From Trichuris trichiura (lineage: Eukaryota; Nematoda; Enoplea; Trichinellida; Trichuridae), in NCBI GenBank assembly GCA_037903355.1, contig JBAJFE010000026.1, positions 744,001-808,000 of the forward strand: 64,000 nucleotides of DNA, in the 5' to 3' direction. Shown in pieces: positions 58,639 through 64,000 of the stretch (position 1 is the first letter of the stretch; the number at the start of each line of letters is the position of its first letter). Under the pieces are notes generated by a model. The model searched no databases, was not told where the DNA came from, and was given only the letters and a program-made list of their open reading frames with translations. Made by a program: the position numbers and the translations under genes.

Positions 58639-61600
58639 GGTTGTTGGCGTTTTTTGACCAAAAGACTTACTTTTTTCAGCCTTGTAGTGGCCAAAGCGGA
58701 CGATGACGACATGACTCGACTGATCTTGAAGGTTACGTTGCCTTATTTGGCATTTTCAAAAACGAGAGTATGAAGAGAGTGCACCAACGTAATACCTATG
58801 AAGCAGAAAGGGATAACGCCAACGTACTTATAAGTTTTTCCAAAGTTTTTCGCGAAAAACTTTAGAAAAACAAATTAAGAAACCTGTTACGACGAAAAAA
58901 GAAAATATATTTATGGTTGTTGTATGCACTTTGCCGGGGTTACTAAACCGAGGCAATAAGTAACTGCTTAGAAAACGAAAGCAGAGCTGTTTTGTTCTTT
59001 TTTATGTAAAGTAGTCATGTCTACAACGCTTAAGTCTGTCCTGAAATATGTACGCGCTTTTTTTTCCAAATACGGACTAGTCGTGTAGCAATCGATGTGT
59101 ACATGTTCATATATTGACTATGTTCTTCACTTTATCCAGGAAAGCGGTTGTACGAGGCTCGTCTGGTTGAATAGGTGTTTGCATGTTCACTTAAGGGCTT
59201 ACTATTCAATGGGACGTTTTCTTAGCTTTCTCCATTCATGTACAAATGCGTTTTACTACTTTTTATACAAAAAAAAGATGAGCTAGTTCGAAATTGAGTT
59301 TTTAGCCGCAATGGACAACCTTTTAGTCGTACGCAGGTTGGTTAGCCTGAATGACAGGTAGTTAGTTGGTTGAATGAAATTTTGTTTACTATTTTTTCCG
59401 GATATTAGAATAGGCTGCGGCTTGTCTGGACTCGCCGTCACGTTGGAGAAGGAAAAATCGAACTTAACGATCAGCCTCCTCCCTTCATGAGCTTAACGCC
59501 GAGCCGGGTCTGATGTCAATAGCTTATGGCTGTCGTTGATTGATTTGTTGCTCCCTCTTTGGGATGAGCTGCATACCGATGGACATACAGCTTTTCAAGA
59601 GCGCTGAACGCTTGAATTCCCCGTAGCCGTATGGCTTCTGGTTGTGGTTTTATTGAACTCGTTTTGCATACCATTTTTTAATCCGTTTTTTTAAGGACAA
59701 AAGGACGGCTTAGAATTTCACCGCCTAAAGCCGTTTTGGAAGAAGGCGGCTTGATGATTGGGCAAGCGCGATCAGCTTACAACCTACACGCTGATCCGTT
59801 GAGCATCGCGTAAGGTGAATCTTTGAACAGCTGCAGTGGCTGCTTGAATGGGCGCTTTCAAGGTGTGCCTCGCTTTCAGGATAGGTCAGCAGCGCCTTGT
59901 CGCCTACAGGGTGTTGTTGTTCGGTTGAACGTCTCCCGCTGTGCCAACAGTTCTACAATTGCGGTTGGATGCTTGCGCGCCCCCGTCCGTTTTGCCTCCA
60001 TTATTGTTCTGGAGTTTTCAATTTTTGGAAAGCGCGAAATGCAGCGGTGGCGACGGCCTACGCTGACAAGCCGTACTTGGTCGCCGCGCCGATTCGATCG
60101 AATCAACAAAGGTCCAATCAACCATCGTACGGCCCTATTGATTTTCCTATCATTGGTGATCGGTATAGGCCAACGCTATTGCGCGCGACAACGGCGATCA
60201 CGTTGTCTTCAGTTCTTGTTTGCATTAAAAGATTGACGCACTCTGGTCAAACATCCTTTTCTACCTCTCCTAAGGATGTGCGTTAATTTTAGGCTTTTGA
60301 AAACTCGTTTATCTCCTCATATCGGCAGTTGAACGACAGATCTGTTGAAGTTGCTTCATCACATTACGAAGGAGAAGAAGAAGTCTTGTTTATTCGGTGC
60401 TAAGAATTAGCAGTGATTTTCAAGCGCTTCCTCCTACCATTTTAGGTTAGTTTTATGTTTTACCATTTTACAGGGTTTGTCGCTTCCGTCGAGGCGTTTT
60501 GTTGATCAAAAGTCTCGTCGGCTAGATAAACAAAGTCTTAGTCTTTCGGACGCGCCGAGGCGGTTGCATAGCTGAGGGATAATTCCAAGAATTGTCTTTA
60601 TCGAATGGTCCCTAACGCTTTCCATTGTATACCTTTTGCCTTAATTGCGTGCCTATAATATTACCCAACTTTACGCGCCTATAAGGCACGTAAGTATAGA
60701 CTCGTTCTTTGCTTAGGACATTATTTCTTTTTTAACTTCAGTTGGTCAACTAATTGTAGCCGCGAGACTAGTCGACTCTCTTGCCTCGCTTGCGCTCAGC
60801 TATTTACTGCCGAAATGTTTGTAAAGTAGAGAGATTGAGGGGATTCCAACATGACGCGTGTTTTGGACGCCCTATTGCCGTGCCCGCCGTGATTGTCGAA
60901 CAAGCCACAAGGTTGCCTCCATTCCTATTCTGTCGTAAGCCTTTTGAGACTTCATTTTCAATGCTTTTCGATAGAGAAGCTGTTAATGGAATTTCGCTCC
61001 ATGCTAGTAGACTGGGCAAGGAGTGAAATCAAAAATTGATTTGTATCGAATTATTTTGAACGATCGGTCGTGTTTATCATGATTGCATTTGCGAAAGTCG
61101 CGCGAAGGTGTGCATTTAGCCAGTTCGCGACGTTGTGTCCATTAAAGTGATGGTTTTTCCTCTTTTCCAACATTTGACCGCTTATCGACCAACTCGCGAT
61201 GCTTCTAGGCTTAGATATCCGGCTGGCGCTTCCTTAAGACGCTTTGAACTTCGTTAGCTTCACCTGAATGCGCTCCGTTTGACGTGAGGCGCTTCGTACA
61301 GATGTAATCTTTCTTCCAACTTTATCCGCGTCGTTGACAAACTTTCTTCTGTCAGTTTGCTCGCCAGCATTCAATCATGACCCGCGTCTGTTTCACTTTG
61401 ACGAATGGAATAGTTGACGCAATGACGAGAAAATTAATTTGACGCTTTTTTCGTCGTCTTAAGTTGGTTCAACAGTTGAGCACATCAAAAGCGCCATTTC
61501 TTGAAGGCGCTTTTGTTCAACGATAGTTAACAAGTTTTTCGCTACCTCAGCGCGCTTTTCAGTTTTTGTAGTTTACGTGTTGCCTTGTTTGGGCTCCCAA

Positions 61601-62204
61601 GCGCGCCAACCAAGGGCGGGATGGTGGAAGGAAAATATTTCCACTAATATCTTATTGATTTGAGTCAGCGCCCACTTGACTTGTGCATTGGGTCGCGTGA
61701 CGTCATCACTAGTTCGAAGCTAAAGTGTTTTCAAGATACGTAGGCGCGAATGGACAAATTTTCTTTGACTTTTCGTTACTTATTGCGCCGCATAGCTTAA
61801 GTTGCTGTCACAAGATTCGACGTCACAATTTTTTCCCTGTCCAAATTGGTCTTCCGCTAGCGTCTCACGCTCTCTTCATTGCTCGTAGGATCGGTTCGAT
61901 TTTCCGTCCATTCTTTTTTCTCGTGACGTTCACCGTCTGCTGGTCACTACTATCGTCTAGTAGTTAGGGATTATCGTAAGGAAGGAAAAAAAGTTGAAAT
62001 CAATAAATTTCGAACCGTTCGACTTAAAAACCTCCTTCCAAGCAGGTGGCATGTTATTTTCGTCTCTTTAACCGGGAAAGACGGACGGAAAATTTTTCGG
62101 TTCGCAGCCGACGGCACTCGATGGTTTTGGGTGAAACTTAAAATGACTTAAATTCGATTTTGCAGATATATATACATCCATATATACATCATCAGAGTGG
62201 GTAG
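58639..62204. other. mostly non-coding region upstream of SNAP-25
   Basis: Apart from the doubtful Cys-rich exons at 59.8-60.3 kb, no gene is recognised. Short frames such as 60781-61026 and 61725-61967 lack ATG starts or domains. Confidence 0.4.
59814..60286 (+). CDS. possible small Cys-rich protein, two exons
   Basis: An open stretch ending at a GGTGTG donor (59862) reads LNSCSGCLNGRFQ. After a 47-nt intron it joins in phase to 59910-60286, reading GCCCSVERLPLCQQFYNCGW and later YADKPYLVAAPIRSNQQRS, to a stop at 60286. The eight clustered cysteines and the phase match suggest a secreted disulfide-rich protein. There is no ATG or leader in the visible part, and no family is recognised. It could be chance. 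Confidence 0.3.
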
Positions 62205-63705
62205 ATGATGACGGCGAAATTTAACTCAAGCAAGCGCGACGACGACGATGACGATTTGTCTACAATACAATTGAAGTCAGCTCAGATCACCGATGAGGTT
62301 GATATGCAAATATTTTACTTGCCTAATGCCTAAGTTCTTCACTTTTATAGTCGCTCGAAAGTACCAGACGAATGCTCAATCTTTGCGAGGAGGTGTTATT
62401 TTTGATTTTTAAAAATTCAAGTTGACGTCACTTAGTTGTCGTTGATTTTTAGAGCAAAGAAGCGGGCATTAAAACGTTGGTGATGCTTGACGACCAAGGC
62501 GGTAAGACGTTTGTCCCTTCTTTGAGTTTTTGCATGCATCCGGAATGCTTTATTTCGTCCAATAGCTCGTTGGATGCCTTTAAGCCTTTTATTAAGCTCA
62601 CTATTTCCACTCCAACACCTTAAGTAAATGCGGTATAAAATAAATTACGATTAAGGTGAAAAGGTCATCTTTTATTCACGCTCAGCCCATCGTTGAAGGC
62701 ACTTTCTTGGCCATTCCGTTCTAGGTTGCTATTTTTGTCCTGACGTTTCGTAAAATTAATTTTCGCAACTTTTACGAGCAGTGGTTGGTCCATCTGTGGC
62801 TTTTATTTTGTTCCAAACGTTTGTGCATACAATTTTTAAACAATACTCTTTCACAGAAGAAGAAATGGCGCGAATTAAAGCATTGAGATGCTTGAGTTAG
62901 TTTTAATCAGTTTTTCTATCCGTTAAGGAAAAGAATGGCTGATAGCTGACTCATCCTTTCTCAGCCGTCTTCCATGCATCCATTCCATTTTTGGTCTGAT
63001 AATATTGTTGCTGCCAAATTATGCCTTTTTGTGGTCTTCACGCTGAATTGAATTCTTATGTTTTGAGGGGGACAGAGAGAGAACAACAGTACTTTTTAAG
63101 TTTTTTTACGCAACAGCTCGACGAGTTATTGTCTGAAACTTTGTATGCCGCGAAAACTCTTTTCAAACATTCCGCAATTTTGATTTACTACTCGTTGGAG
63201 AAATCGAAATTCTTCAATGCAGCGTTTCATTCATATGCATTTTTGATGCCCCTAATGTTGTGCCATTGGGTAGTCCATTCATTTGTAAAGCGCGTTGCGT
63301 ATGAATGAGTTTTTTCGACGCTATTTGCTTATTGATTTAATGCCGCCATTCACAAGCGTCTGCTCAACGCTTTAGCGGCTTTAATCAATTTAGAGCAATT
63401 GGAAAGGACGGAACAAGGCTTGGATACCATCAATACCGACATGAGGGAAGCGGAAGAACATTTAAAAGGAATGGAAAAATGTTGTGGCTTATGCATACTT
63501 CCATGCTTTGGGTACGTCTTGGTTAGCTTTGCGTTAATTATTTTTAAAAAAATTTCAGGTTCCTAAGATCGGGTGACTTTGAGAAAAATCCCGAATACGC
63601 GAATACTTGGAAGAAAGATGACGACGGTGGAGTGATCGCTGACCAGCCAAGAATTACTGTAGGAGACCCAGGTGCTGTAGGGCCCAGCAGCGGCTATATA
63701 ACAAG
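62205..63705 (+). CDS. ric-4: SNAP-25 t-SNARE (RIC-4), 5' five exons; gene continues past the window
   Basis: Membrane-anchored Qbc-SNARE that drives synaptic vesicle fusion with syntaxin and synaptobrevin. Exons: 62205-62297, 62351-62392, 62453-62501, 63394-63511, 63559-63705, all phase-consistent. The N-terminus is [17 protein letters not shown], an Asp-rich leader. The first SNARE helix follows: [49 protein letters not shown], including the ionic-layer glutamine in DDQGEQ. The palmitoylation cluster is CCGLCILPC with four cysteines. The linker [19 protein letters not shown] and ITVGDPG matches invertebrate SNAP-25. The second SNARE helix lies beyond base 64000. Two ATGs in tandem start the frame. 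Confidence 0.95.
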
Positions 63706-63740
63706 GTGAAGAACATTTGTTTTTCTTTACTTATGATTTC

Positions 63741-63879
63741 ATAGTAGATCTTCAGATTCACGGGTTTGGCCTGTTGGATGTATCTGTAAATAAACTTCAA
63801 AGTGCCCTACCGACGGATGGATGAGTTTATTTACAGATACATCCAACAGGCCAAACCCGTGAATCTGAAGATCTACTAT
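63741..63879. repeat. perfect 56-bp inverted repeat with 27-nt spacer, in a SNAP-25 intron
   Basis: Arm 63741-63796 (starting ATAGTAGATCTTCAG) is the exact reverse complement of 63824-63879. The spacer is 63797-63823. Perfect identity implies recent origin, active pairing, or an assembly foldback. It lies just after the donor at 63706, so a transcript would form a long hairpin in the intron. Confidence 0.97.
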
Positions 63880-64000
63880 AAAACTATTCAAGCCTGTTAA
63901 AAGACATCCTGTCTTTCGAAACTTATGATTTATACTAATTATGTTCTTATCAGTCGCGCATGTGTAAAAATGAGATAACGTTTTCAAAAATGGGCATTTC

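Noticed and set aside
63021..63308. 95-codon frame in the SNAP-25 intron
   Set aside because: Does not fit SNAP-25 phase or sequence, and lies in an intron between two confirmed exons.

Overview
This window is nuclear DNA from an animal, most probably a nematode. The best evidence is that the multi-exon genes recognised here are worm-like neuronal and chromatin genes: a GAR-3-type muscarinic receptor, LIN-2/CASK, two Otx homeobox genes, ARID4 and SNAP-25/RIC-4. Introns are very short, many of them 46-65 nt with GT..AG ends. The nematode telomere hexamer TTAGGC occurs as a small internal tract. The muscarinic receptor, the GNAT protein and an Ig-EGF membrane protein are nearly or completely intronless. 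I cannot name the species. A clade I (Dorylaimia) worm is only a guess. Exon models were read by eye from splice-site consensus, reading-phase continuity and remembered family sequence, so exact ends need transcripts.

Layout. 1-9.9 kb: AT-rich non-coding DNA with a long (AAT)n microsatellite and only doubtful isolated exons. 10.0-12.2 kb (+): muscarinic acetylcholine receptor. 13-14.2 kb: telomere-like and foldback repeats. 15.3-16.2 kb (+): GNAT acetyltransferase. 16.2-23.0 kb: non-coding, with a near-perfect hairpin. 23.0-29.4 kb (+): 18-exon LIN-2/CASK gene with all MAGUK domains. Its kinase domain has lost most ATP-binding residues, and a 52-bp tandem duplication breaks frame in one exon. 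33.1-34.1 kb (+) and 38.7-39.7 kb (-): two Otx-class K50 homeobox genes facing each other, with matching three-exon structure. 41.8-42.6 kb (-): single-exon signal peptide-Ig-EGF-TM protein with neuregulin-like EGF spacing. 43.6/46.4-54.1 kb (+): ARID4 (RBBP1-like) chromatin gene with two possible first exons and two possible 3' ends; the intron between the two ends holds a foldback element. 54.6-56.0 kb (-): secreted CAP/SCP protein with a Cys-rich hinge and a C-terminal repeat domain. 57.5-58.6 kb (+): predicted secreted protein of unknown family. 59.8-60.3 kb (+): possible Cys-rich gene. 62.2 kb to the end (+): 5' half of SNAP-25; the gene runs off the window, and a perfect 56-bp inverted repeat lies in its last visible intron.

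The genes do not form an operon. Several act in neurons: the muscarinic receptor in acetylcholine signalling, LIN-2/CASK in synaptic and epithelial scaffolding, SNAP-25 in vesicle fusion, and Otx factors in neuron identity. LIN-2 is known to help localise the EGF receptor LET-23, so the nearby EGF-like membrane protein is a candidate ligand for the same pathway. That link is inference.
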